From the NCBI RefSeq assembly GCF_001522545.3, contig NC_031797.1, positions 3,311,961-3,375,960 of the forward strand: DNA of 64,000 bases, given 5' to 3'. The position numbers and the translations under genes are program-made. The notes beneath the pieces were generated by a model. That model was given only the letters and a program-made list of their open reading frames with translations, did not search any database and was not told where the DNA came from. Source of the DNA: Parus major. Taxonomy: Eukaryota > Chordata > Aves > Passeriformes > Paridae. Position 1 is the first letter of the stretch; each line of letters begins with the position of its first letter. Below are positions 35,090 through 46,440 of the stretch, in pieces.

Positions 35090-37020
35090 GGGCTCTTCCC
35101 GCCGTCACTCCGTGTTCCCCGGCTGGAGGTGCGGGAGCCGCTCACCCGTAGGATTCCAGGGTGGATTTGTCTTGGGAGCCAACCAGGTCGATTTGGGTGT
35201 GCTGGAGTGTCCAGCATCACCAGTGGGTTGGGGGGTCCAGTTTTGGCCCCCATTGCCCCCCACACCATGGCGGGTTTAGGGTGGATGTCTCGGCACGCGG
35301 CGCCGTGCGGCAGAAAAATCTGGGATGTGGGAAAACCTCCGTGATATGGGGGAAAAGGTCTGTGGGAAGGAGCGACCTGTCCTCAGAAGGTCCCCAGTCC
35401 TCTGATCCTGACCCGTGGCCTCGTGGCCCTGCTGGAAACCCCTGGAAGGCCAAGGAAGGACGGAGGGTTTGGGATTTGTTGCCGTCCCCAGCTCTGCCGA
35501 CAGCCGGGTGACGGGCAGGGAATCGTCATTCCCGAATGCTGGTCGGTGTTCCTGCAGCAATCCCGCGGTCACTGCCGTGTGCCTGGATCGGGAATGTGCA
35601 GAATCCCTCTGTTCACAGCACAGATCCCTGGGACCGGGCGGGATCGTGCCCGTGGCCTGGTTTAACGCCGGGGTCACGGCGCTGCCTCCGAACGGTTCTT
35701 TTGCTGATTTCTGTATTATTTTTCGGTGTGGTTTGTGAGCACAGCTGGGATTTCTGTTCTGCTCCTCTGCACTCCCCAATCCTGGGATCGGGAAGCGGAG
35801 AAATGGTTTCTGGCAGGGGGATTTACGGAGCCAGGTGATGCTCAGGGCCGGCGCTGATGGCAGAGCGGGACTTTGGGGGGAAAGGGGTGGTGGAGTTGGG
35901 GTGAATGGGGCACGCCTTGGAGGGGATTTAGATCGTGTTCCCAATCCCATTGGATTTTGTGCCCCTTTTCCTGCATTCCCATCTCCTGGAGCTGCAGCCC
36001 TGGCGCCTGCTGGTTGCTGGTGCTTTGTCCAAGAGCCTGGAGCGCGGTGGCCATGGCCAGGAGAGCCGTGGCCGTGACCCACTGACCACCCAAGCCAGGG
36101 CCAGCTTGCCCACCTGTGTGTCACGAGGGGCTGTGGCCGGGCCGCTGGTGGCTGCGTGTGCCACCTCTCCATCAGGGGAGCGAAGACGATGCCACATGTG
36201 TTTTATCCAGGGGAATTTGGTGCTGCAGAGAGGTGGCCGAGCAGGAAGGCTCAGCTTGGAGGATCCCACCCATGTCTCCATGTTGGAGTGGGGCTGGATC
36301 CCAAAACCTCTGTGTCCTGGCTGTGGCTGGGACTTTTGGGGTCACGGCCATTGCTACGTGTCCCCAGTTCTCTGTGTCCCCACTCCCTGCTCCCACGGGC
36401 ATCATACTGGAGCCCACATCAGCCTCTGAAAGAACCATGCCCTGATACCCCTTAGAGTGATTTGAATGTGAATTTTAACCCTGGCACTGGGTTTGTTCCT
36501 GTGTCACCATCAGGCTGAGTCCCCTCTCGGGGTGCCAGAGCAGTGCTGGGTGTTTGGGTGTGCCAGCGCTCCTCCTCGTCCTGTGCAATTCCTGCTCTTT
36601 TAGTTTTCCTCCGTCTGTTCTCCCTTTGTGCCGAGATCACTCCCAGCCCTTCCCACCCCTCTTTTCCAGCCCGTTAAGCCGTGTTAGCAATTCCTCACCA
36701 GCCCAGGGCTGCGGCGAGTGGTTAATGGAGAGCAGACACCACCGGGCCGGCGTCGCTGACAGGATTCTCTCTCCGTGCCCGTCTCCGTCTCCGCCTGTCC
36801 CTTTCCAGGGACCGCAATTACATTCCCTGCTGGTTGCACATTTGGTATCCAAATGCCGGCCATGCGCCGCATCCTAATGCGAGGATGGGCTGGGGGCGTG
36901 CGGAGCTGCCGGAGGGTCATTGGTCCCCAGGACCCCCCCCCGGATCCTGGGGTGTCCTGGTGGGAAGGGGCACGCACCAGGTGGGCAGTGGGAACAGTCC
37001 AGGGGCTGAGAGATGCCCTC
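35090..37020. other. Unannotated intronic sequence
   Basis: GC-rich, no repeat or exon recognised. A minus-strand frame of 298 codons (35276-36172) has no family motif. Confidence 0.5.
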
Positions 37021-37029
37021 AGGTAGCTT

Positions 37030-37200
37030 GGAAAGTGCTGCTGTATAAAGAAAGACGTGTATTTATATACATATAGATTTATATGTATTTACATACAAAT
37101 ATATTTATATCTGTTATATAAATTAGAAATTTATTTACATACGTGGGTGTTTATTCACCCACCCTCCCCCCACATAAACACACTTTACACACACAAATAA
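37030..37200. repeat. AT-rich, partly palindromic tract
   Basis: TATATACATATAGATTTATA and related TA/ACATA steps fill about 100 bp in otherwise GC-rich DNA. It could melt easily or form cruciforms; a matrix-attachment role is speculative. Confidence 0.7.
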
Positions 37201-37787
37201 TCCAATGCCAAAAACGCCCCTGTCTGGCGATGCTGTGCCACCCCTGTGTGACATTCCCCTGGAATTCCTACCTGGGGGCTCCGGGATCTACCTGGCTGTG
37301 GCTTTACCTGGCTCCAGGCACAGCGCTGTCCGGCTGTGTCCATCCCAGTGCCACATCAGGAGCCGGCTGGAGCGTACCTGCCTGTGCCTGACAAGGTTCA
37401 GCTGCTGGGTTGGCTGGAAAATTGCAGCAATTGTTCCTTAAATAGCTCCTCGTTCCTGATGGTGACAATTTCGGTTCTTTTGTGTTAGATATTAATCATG
37501 ATTTCTGAGGCTCCGTTTTGATCCGAGCTGGTTTTCCCCACTTGGGGCAGAGATCCTGCCCCGCTTCGTTGGATTTAATGGGATTTATGGAAGGTGAGCA
37601 GCTCGGAGTGCTGTTACCTGCAGCCCCTAAGAGGTGTTTAAATTCCTTTTCCCTCTTTGCCATGACCCAATGCTCATCCCGATGTCCGGCCGCTTCCCTC
37701 TGCTTGGAGATCCATCCCAAAACCAGGACCAGGCCCTGTTTGGTCTCCGCAAGTGCAGGGGAAGCACCAAGGGTCCAGGCTGGATCA

Positions 37788-37845
37788 TTGCCTGGAATCA
37801 ATGATCTTGGAGCTCTTTCCCAACCCAGGTGATTCCATGATTCTC
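37788..37845 (+). mobile_element. CR1 LINE terminal fragment
   Basis: TCAATGATCTTGGAGCTCTT, TCCCAACCCAGGTG and ATTCCATGATTCT are the last bases of a CR1 element including the terminal ATTCT repeat. Confidence 0.75.
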
Positions 37846-38184
37846 CAGAGCTGGAGAAACATTGGGGTGAGCCACTGGCCGCTTTGGCCTTTGCCAGATG
37901 AATTCCAGAGGCATTTTTGAAGCCCCCTGCCAAGCCAGGGCTATGTTTAGGGGTGTCTGTGGCTCCAGACTCTTTGCCACCAGCCCTTCTGGATTTGGGG
38001 ATTCCCTGGCTGTTCCCACAGGCTGGCTGGGAGCAGTGTCAGGGACACGGTGCCCACGGGGTTTTTTTGGGTGCGGGATGCGCCAGGGCTGGTTTGATCC
38101 CGGCAGGAAAAGCGGGAAGGGACGAGGCTGAGAGCAGGGCAGCGGGACAGAGCCGTGTCCCTGCTCCATCCTGGTTTGTTCCCG

Positions 38185-38325
38185 GGTGGTCACAGTGTTG
38201 TTATTTATTTATTTCTCCTCCCTCGCTCCCCCTTGGCTTGTTGCTGCCGCTGTGCCTGGGCTGCTAAAGAGCTTCCCATTGTTCCGGAGCTAATTACCTC
38301 CTAATGAGGCTCCCGGCTCAAAAGC
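38185..38325. promoter_or_regulatory. Candidate element with SOX and homeodomain sites
   Basis: CCATTGTTCC (SOX-type) is followed within 10 bp by GCTAATTACCTCCTAATGAG, two TAAT homeodomain cores. Binding is inferred. Confidence 0.4.
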
Positions 38326-39655
38326 CGAGCGGAGCGGGGGCTGTGGGGGGATGTGAGGGGGCTGTGCTGGGAGGGGGTGAGGGCAGGGCTGGGGTCAGCA
38401 GCGGGGTCAGCAGCGGGGTCACCCGATGGCTTCAGCTGTGCTGCCCGGCCGTGTGAACTGGGCTTGGCGGTGGGGAGATCCATGGAGCTGCCAGCCTGGA
38501 GCTTCATCCTAAAGAGCGGCTGGGAAGTGGTTTTGCCAAAATTATCTTGTTGAGCCCCAAACCCGTGGAGAAATCAAAGCCCTGTGGATTTTGGCGAGGC
38601 GGGGCTGGTGCTTGGAGTCTGGGAGCGTTCCCGGTGTTTTCCTTGGTGTGACCCCTCCCTGCCAGCCCCGTCTGGGACAGGAGTCACCTTTAGTCAATCC
38701 TTCATTTTGGAAGGGGTGCTCAAACCAGGGGTCCTCAAAGCTTATCCCCTTGTGCTGGACAAATCCTGCTCCACTTCTCTCTTGGCCTTATCCTGTTCTA
38801 ACCTTATCCCATCCCTCGGCAAGAGACGGGGGTGAGCCCTGATCCTGATGGGATTCACCGCTTTGGCTGGAGGGAGCCAGGCAGTGTCCAGGAGTGTCCT
38901 TGTCCCCGCTGGGATGTGGAGCAGAACTTTGGGCTCTCCATCCCAGATCCTGCTCTGCCCCTGGAATATTCCCCGCGTCCCTCAGGGTTGCAGATGTGAT
39001 GGGGGACAAGAGGATCCTTCTCCAAAGGGGTTGGGAAAGCCCCCACCTCCGCCCCGCTCCGATTGAAGCCGGGCTCTGTGCCCCCGCACGGGGTGGGGGG
39101 TCCTGAACTTCAGAGGGGGATGAGGCGCTCAAAGCAACACCAGTGGGGGAAAATATTCCAAGGGAGGGAAATTTACTGCCTGGAATAATAATGAAGGTGG
39201 GGGAATGAGTTCCCCTTCCCCATGCCCTTGATGAGGGGTGCCCAGGGCAGTGAGGGGTCCAGGGTGAGCCCTTCCAAGGGGATGGAGGTGCTGGCAGTTT
39301 TGGGATCAGCCCATCTGGCCCAGCTTGCTCGTGGATCCATCTCCAGCTGCGCACAAAGCCCGGGATCGATGGCGCTCGGCTCTGGCGAAACCAGTGAGCG
39401 CCGGGGCAGCGAGATCCGCGCTCCCATTCTGAGGATCCGCGCTCCCATTCCGAGCCCCGTTCGCATCCGTTCGACATTTTCCTTTTGGTCATTAATGAAG
39501 GGAGAGGCATGCAGAAACGGGGATTTAGCCTATTTTTTTTTTTTATTTCCTCCCCTGTTAAATTTTTTCCCCTTTTCCCGTGTTTGCTTCCCAAGGCTCA
39601 GCGGAGCAGCGAGCGATGCCGCTGCCAGGAGAGGAACAGCCACGGGGCCCAGCCA
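38326..39655. other. Unannotated intronic sequence
   Basis: A short GGGGTCAGCAGC triplication occurs at about 38389-38420. Otherwise no repeat, RNA or exon is recognised. Long minus-strand frames lack motifs. Confidence 0.5.
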
Positions 39656-39659
39656 TGTC

Positions 39660-39795
39660 CTGGTGGGGCTGTGCCATGGTGGGATCCCGTGGGATACACC
39701 TGGGCTGTGGTGCTGGGATCCTTTGGGATCCACCTTTGCCATGGTGGGATCCCATGGGATAAACTCGTGACCTGGTGGGATCCTGTGGGATCCAT
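39660..39795 (+). repeat. Degenerate GGTGGGATCC-type repeat
   Basis: Three to four imperfect copies of a roughly 45-50-bp unit containing TGGTGGGATCCCGTGGGAT. Confidence 0.7.
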
Positions 39796-40021
39796 CCCTA
39801 CGCTCCCTCAGCACATCACCTCCTCCTGACCTCCCAGTTTTCCACTTTCCTTGTTGTTTCCAGCTGCTCCGGCCTTGTTTTGTGGGATTTTCCCATTTTC
39901 CCTGCAGCTGTGACATCCGTGTGTCCGTGCAAATGTCGGAGCTGCCCGTGCCAGGTCGGTTCCATTAAACACCATCCCAGTGCTAGACCCGGAGCCGCCG
40001 CTCCCTGTGGATACCGGTACC

Positions 40022-41018
40022 GGTATTCCCACCATGGTATTCCTATCATGGTATTCCCCACAGTATTCCCACCACAATATTCCCACCACAATATTCCCAC
40101 CAAGGTATTCCCACCACAATATTCCCACCACAATATTCCCACCACGGTATTCCCACCACGGTATTCCCACCACAATATTTCCACCACGCTATTCCCACCA
40201 CAATATTCCCACCACAATATTCCCACCACNNNNNNNNNNNNNNNNNNNNNNNNNNNNNNNNNNNNNNNNNNNNNNNNNNNNNNNNNNNNNNNNNNNNNNN
40301 NNNNNNNNNNNNNNNNNNNNNNNNNNNNNNNNNNNNNNNNNNNNNNNNNNNNNNNNNNNNNNNNNNNNNNNNNNNNNNNNNNNNNNNNNNNNNNNNNNNN
40401 NNNNNNNNNNNNNNNNNNNNNNNNNNNNNNNNNNNNNNNNNNNNNNNNNNNNNNNNNNNNNNNNNNNNNNNNNNNNNNNNNNNNNNNNNNNNNNNNNNNN
40501 NNNNNNNNNNNNNNNNNNNNNNNNNNNNNNNNNNNNNNNNNNNNNNNNNNNNNNNNNNNNNNNNNNNNNNNNNNNNNNNNNNNNNNNNNNNNNNNNNNNN
40601 NNNNNNNNNNNNNNNNNNNNNNNNNNNNNNNNNNNNNNNNNNNNNNNNNNNNNNNNNNNNNNNNNNNNNNNNNNNNNNNNNNNNNNNNNNNNNNNNNNNN
40701 NNNNNNNNNNNNNNNNNTATTCCCACCACAATATTCCCACCACAGTATTCCCACCACAGTATTCCCACCACAGTATTCCCACCACAATATTCCCACCACG
40801 ATATTCTCACCACGGTATTCCCACCACGGTATTCCCACCACGATATTCCCACCACGGTATTCCCACCACGATATTCCCACCACGGTATTCCCACCATGGT
40901 ATTCCCACCACGATATTCTCACCACGGTATTCCCACCACGGTATTCCCACCACGGTATTCCCACCACAATATTCCCACCATGGTATTCCCACCACAATAT
41001 TCCCACCACGGTATTCCC
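40022..41018 (-). repeat. 14-bp minisatellite containing an N gap; TGGGAA core
   Basis: About 36 visible units of TATTCCCACCACAA (variants CGG, CAG, TGG at the end) surround a 488-base gap at 40230-40717. On the minus strand each unit carries GGTGGGAATA, with the TGGGAA core recognised by RBPJ and Ikaros proteins. Predicted proteins across it (HHNIPTTVFPPRYS periodicity) are artefacts of the 14-bp unit. Confidence 0.95.
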
Positions 41019-41019
41019 G

Positions 41020-43990
41020 CCGCGCTGCCGAAGCGTTCCCAGGATCCGCAGAGTTTTACACCATCTCTCAATACCTTTTTTTGTTCGACTCCTGGAATGG
41101 ACTTTTTGTTTCAGCTCCTTCCCCACCAGCCCCGAAATCCCCCAGGAATCCAAGTCTGGGTTTTGGATCTTTTGTGCCAAACCCAAACCTCTTTCGTTTT
41201 CGATTCCCAGCGCCGCCGACTTTGGGGAAAAAAGGGGAATAAATGGCAATGAGGGTTTTTAATGGCTGGGAATGGGGAAGCCCCATTCCATCCCCAGCTT
41301 CCTCCTCCCAATCACCTCCTCCATCTATTTCCTTGGCATTCCGCCGAATTTCCCTGGAAATATTTTGCCGTTTCCCCCAGTGCAACCAAGTTTTGTCGAA
41401 TTTTTCTTTTCCCCCTGCAGAAGAGGAGGAATTATCCGTCTCGGTTTATTTTTCCTTGAACATTACATGGGAGCAAAACTCACCCATGTGCTGGGAAAGA
41501 GATAAAGTGTTTAGACAGCAAATACAAATATTCCAGAGCACTCAGCCCGGCTACAGCTATTCCTGCCAGGATTCCGGATTCCGTGCCGTGTCTTCCAGGG
41601 GGGTTTTATTTAGACTGTCTTATTTTTTTTTATTATTATTTATCAAAAACCCTATTTATATTTGCAGTAAAATAAAATCAGCCTGACCCTGTAGAGAACT
41701 CGAAAAATCCCAATTCTTTCCTTTTCCAATCCTGTTTCCACTGAGGAAAAAAAGCCCCTGGACCTCGTGCCCTGCACAAAATCCAACCGCGACGGGATTA
41801 TTTCGGCGGCTGAGCTTCTCCGCAGGCGCTGGGACGGCGCTGGCTCCGTGTGTCCCCCCCTAAAATCGGGATGCAGGGAAGCTCCTGCACAGCTGGGGAT
41901 GGAGCTGGGGCCCTTGGGGTTTTCCCATGGGATTTTGGGAATTTTCCAATTTTCCGTGGAATTTTGGGGCCACAGTCTCCCTTTTGCCGCAGGTTCCGAC
42001 TGCGCCTGGAGCACTCGGAAAGGGGGTTATTATTTTGATTTTATTTTAATATTCCATGATGGATGGGATTCCGCTGCTCCTCGGGAGCATCCCAGTCTCC
42101 CATCAACGTCCCAGCCCCGCTGGGGACCCCACGGGTGTCATTGTCACCCCGGTGCCGGGCGCTGGTGCCATCAGGAGCTGAGGAAGCTCTTTCCCAGCCA
42201 GCTCGATAATCCCAATTATTATCTGGATTCTCGATCAGGGTTGCTTATTAAACTTGGCACCGCTGGCTTTGCCGTTCCGGCCGCCTGCCTCGGCAGAGGG
42301 ATTTATCTCCTGCCGACGCGGGAAGGAAATTGAGTGGAAAAACGCGGGGCAGAGCCCCCCGGGACGGCGGGGGGGGCCGGGGGTACCCGGCTTCCGAAGG
42401 GTTTGGAGATGCTGGAGCTGCTGTGTCCGTGTGTCCGGGCCGTGTCCGTGTGTCTGTTCCCATCCCTCCATCCCCACCCTGTTCTGGGATGGGCGTTTTC
42501 ATTCCAAGGTTATTTTGGAATGGTCGGTGCTTTCACACAATAAAACTAGTCGTTATTTTCCCTTTTCCCTGAAATCTAAAGGAGCTTTTGTCAGGCCCTT
42601 TCCCCCTTCACCTCAGGAATATCAGCTTTTTCCAAATCCTGGAATTTCCACTGGAATTCCCAGCTTCCCATCCCACAAACCTTCTTGGTTTACTCACTGA
42701 CCCCTTCTTATTACGTTGTGTCCACAAATTGTGTTTTATCTTTACCTGACACTGTGCTGGAACTGCCCGAGCCAGGGCCGATGTGCCGACCCTTCCAAAG
42801 GGGCTTTTCCCAAATTTCACCCAATTCCCAGCACCGACCGAGCAGAGCATCCAGGGGAGTGGGGTGGGAGGTGGGAGAGATGCTCCTGGGAAAAGATGCT
42901 CTCCCAGAGGGTTTCCCTCCCTCCTGGTGTTTGGATGTTTCAGTTTTCCCCTTGCTCTGCTCCGCTTTTTCCTGCCTTTCCCACCATTTCTCTGCATTTT
43001 AAAAGACCCGTACAAACCCTGTAACTGGAATTTCCTCTCTTTGTGTGTCTGGCCGCTCTCTCACCCCTGGGTGAGCTCCTGGGATCCCCATTTTAGGGTG
43101 GGGGCTCTCCCCTGTCCCCTCCCCATGCTGCTGCCGGGGAATTCGGGTGAGGAATGGGTCGGCTCCAAAATCCTTTATTTGGGAAATAAATGCTCGCGCT
43201 CCAGGGCTTGGTGTCCATCTCAGCCACGCTCTAGGCTCTCTCCTGGGCTTTTTCAAGACCCTTCATGCTGGGTGGTTGGGAGAACCTGCTGGCTCTGGCT
43301 GAGGGACTCAGGATGGAGCCACCACCCTGCCGGGCTGTGCCTGTGAGTTGCCGGTGACCGTCCTGTTGTTGTAGAACCGCTGTCGGATACGGCGCTGGCA
43401 CACAGGAATTCCGGCTGTAAATGCTGGTCAAAATGGTGCTCCTGTGTGATTTCCAACAGAGGACCCAAGCCTGGCTGGAACAGAAATGGCTTCTGGCTCC
43501 AGGTTCTGTCCACGTCTCCGCTGGATCACCACGGGATTGGTTTGGCCGGAGCCGCGTGGGTGCTGAGTCCTGTGGAAAAGCAGGATCATGGCCCTGCCAC
43601 GGCCCTGGCATTGCTCCTGACCCTTTGAGGTGGGATTTAAGGCTAAATTGGCAGAGTTGGAAGCAGATTTGGGAACAGGGATTGCCTTTGCAGGATGTGT
43701 GCTCTGGAGGCAGCGTCCAGTGCCGGCCTTCCTAACGCTCATTGCCGCGAGTGTCCTTCAGTCGGAGCAGCTCCCGGCTTTCCCTCCCTGCTCTTCCTGG
43801 CATTCCCAGCTTTCCCCTCTCCGTGATGGTTCCTGGGGTCAGTGGATCTCAGTTCCAGCCACCCAACAGCTGCCTCTCCCGGCTCATCCCATCGCCATCT
43901 GCAGTTTTCCATTGTTCCTTGTCTCTTCCCGGCGTTGGGATGTGGAGCGCTGGCAGTGAGGGAATGTCCGGGGCTCAATGTCGCAGCCCG
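41020..43990. other. Unannotated intronic sequence
   Basis: AT-rich blocks at 41430-41720 (AAGTGTTTAGACAGC, TATTTATATTTGCAG) and 42200-42260 (CCCAATTATTATCTGG) look like further candidate conserved DNA. No exon or named repeat is seen. Confidence 0.45.
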
Positions 43991-44014
43991 GATCTGGACT
44001 CCAGGAAAATCTGG

Positions 44015-44215
44015 ACTCCATTTCAAAGCTGATTAATGAGAATCATAAATCATAATGTTGTCTTTTATGATAGAAAGCTCTGGATGGGGAGCAGGGACTC
44101 TCATCCTGGAAGCTGGGGGTGATCCTGGATCCGGCTTCCAGCTCATTACCCAGAGACAAATGGCTTCTCCCTCCCCCAGCCTCAGTTTCTCTGTGGGTAA
44201 GGTGAGGATCGCTGC
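44015..44215 (+). promoter_or_regulatory. Candidate conserved element with a MIR-like tail
   Basis: GCTGATTAATGAGAATCATA and ATAATGTTGTCTTTTATGAT are followed at about 44178-44212 by CCTCAGTTTCTCTGTGGGTA, similar to the core of MIR SINEs (CTCAGTTTCCTCATCTGTAA). The match is short. Confidence 0.4.
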
Positions 44216-44219
44216 CAGC

Positions 44220-45875
44220 GGCTAAATTAGGGAATTAATGTTGGTGGAGTGATTGAGAGATGGAGAAGGACATGGCTCTCACAGCGCCATGTCCCACTGC
44301 ACGGCGTGCCCGCCCGCTCCGGAGGCCCATGTGGGAATTCCAGCTGGGAGCAGGGATTGGGGTGCCCACAGTGAAGTCCCTTGTTTGCGTCCAGAGGGCA
44401 CCATGAGGAGGGACTGGAGCCCTCCAGCTCCTTCCACACTGGTTTGGGATCTGTGTGGGCTCAGATCCGTGGCTGATTCCGGTGTGCATCCCGCATCCAG
44501 CTGGTTTGGCAGCGCCGGAGCCCAATTCAACCCGGCCTCTTCCCGGCGTGTCCCTCGCTGCCCCAAAATCCCTGTGTCACCAAGACCCCACTCCCACGGG
44601 AGGGGAATCCAGCTGGATGGATTTTTGTGACTTTCTTATATTTTTCCTTAAACACTGTAATATTTATTCCACTTTATAAATCACTTCCTTGCTCCGGGTG
44701 GAGGGAGGATTTATGGGCGCAGGTGGGAGGAACGCGGCTCCTGGGACCGACCTGCTGGAATGGTTTTGTGGTGATGGTCACAGCAGCAATTCCGGCCAGG
44801 GGAGAGGGCTCCAGCTGGGAATCCTGCCTGGGATGTGAGGGGAGCAGGGATGGACCCATCTGGGATGGCCTGAGGTTGGCACATCTCTGGTGCCGCTCGG
44901 GGTTTTCTCCGTGCTGGAAAGCAGCACCGAGGTTGGACCTCAAATCATTTTCTGCTGGGGGACAACTGAAAAAGGGGTTCCAAAGCCTTTTCCAAAGCCT
45001 TGCTTTCCCACTGCAGCCATCAGTGTCACGCTGGGGCCATGGGGATGTCACTGGGGACGCGGGAATGTCGACAGGAGGTTGCTGATGACAGAGACCCCAG
45101 GGCGAGGGGGCCGGGGGGTGTCGGGGTGTGTGGTGAGGGTGTGGATCCTCAGCCCTGGGGACACCCAGCCGGGTCTCTCCCTGCTCCCTGGGGGCCAGGC
45201 CAGCTCCACAGGGAATTTTCCCTGCACCGGCGCTGCCCGCAGCAGCACAAACGAACCAAGTAATTGGCAACATGGAAATATTTTGTGCTCATTAAGCAGT
45301 GGGAAGCGGCGGGTGAGGCAGCGGCGGGTGAGGAATCCGGGTTCTGTGGCGGGGTTCTGGCAGTGCTGTGTTCTCCAGTGGCTCTCCCGGTGACTCAGGG
45401 CAGGGAGCACGGAGTGGGAGCGCCCTGGGATGGGGGGCTGGAGGTGGGAAGGAGGTGAAGGAGCCAGATCCTGACGCTGCCCAGCCGGGGGCTCCATGTG
45501 TTGGGGACAAGGACAAACCAGGGGAGCAGGGGGATCCTGGCTGCTCTAGGGGGACATTTGTGGGACCCCCCCATTTCTCCCAATTCCCATCAATCCCACA
45601 GATTAAAACTTAAAGCATCAGATCTCAGCAGCCGCCGTGGAGCTCCGCAGCCCCAGCGCCGCCGATTCCCAGGAGCGACACCAAGGGGAGCCCCGGCGGG
45701 TCCCACATTCCCTCCTCTCCCAGCCATGGAAGCGGGGAGCGATCCCTGAGGATCCTGTCCCTGTTCAGGGGGTCCCAGAGGGGTTCCCCCGGCATCCTCA
45801 GCCCCGAGCACGTGGCGGTGGTGCCGGGGCCCCGGCGCTGTCCCCGGCGCGACGCGGGGAGCCCAGCGGTGCTGC
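44220..45875. other. Unannotated intronic sequence
   Basis: GC-rich; a short GGCGGGTGAG duplication at 45307-45332. No exon, RNA or named repeat recognised. Confidence 0.5.
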
Positions 45876-45879
45876 AGGC

Positions 45880-46025
45880 GGGGGAAGCTTTATGGCTGTA
45901 GTTAAAGTGACTTTATGATATTGTATCTGAACAATTGCCGGCTATTATCCGGATCGATGCCGCGGGATTGAGACGCCGGTTGATAACCCAGGCAGGGCTC
46001 TAATCGCTTTTAAACCGCGCAGGGT
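45880..46025. promoter_or_regulatory. Candidate conserved non-coding element
   Basis: GGCTGTAGTTAAAGTGAC, TTATGATATTGTATCTG, GAACAATTGCCGGCTATTAT and GGTTGATAACCC sit in 140 bp of balanced composition beside very GC-rich sequence. AACAATTG is a SOX-type site. Confidence 0.45.
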
Positions 46026-46284
46026 CGGTGGGGCTTTCCATAAAACCCCTCGGTGGTTTCTGCTTGAGCTCCCTGGCTCTGGTGGGTTTTTTCCCCGGGA
46101 TGTCCCTTTGTGGATGCGGGTCCTGGTTTGTTCCTCTCCACCCTGGGTGGGGATCAGGATGCTGGGACCTGGCTGGGGATGCTGGAATTCAGCATTCCTG
46201 GGCTCCAGGGTGCCCTGCACTGCTGGGTTCTGCCCTGCTGAGGAGCGAGGGGCAGATTTTGGGATCCCGTTCCCACCTTTGCCT

Positions 46285-46440
46285 GGCTCTCAGCGACCTT
46301 GGGCGAGTCACGTCACCTCCGCGCGCTTCGTTTTCCGCAGCTGTGAAACGAGGACAATGATACCTTTCCCACCTCGCAGAGGGGTTGGGAGGCTTAATTA
46401 GTTAATGTTCGTAAAGTGCTTTGAGGATTAATTAATATTG
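46285..46440 (+). mobile_element. MIR-like SINE fragment
   Basis: Successive segments follow the MIR core and 3' half: ACCTTGGGCGAGTCACGTCA, CGTTTTCCGCAGCTGTGAAA, ACGAGGACAATGATACC, CACCTCGCAGAGGGGTTGGG, and GTTCGTAAAGTGCTTTGAGG. MIR is an ancient tRNA-derived SINE; traces persist in birds. Confidence 0.8.

Noticed and set aside
35276..36172. 298-codon minus-strand frame
   Set aside because: No domain or hydrophobic pattern, no splice context, and overlapping plus-strand frames are similarly open.
39775..41262. Long open frames of up to 495 codons across the 14-bp array
   Set aside because: They read through N and a 14-bp repeat that stays open in several frames on both strands; the peptide periodicity equals the DNA unit.
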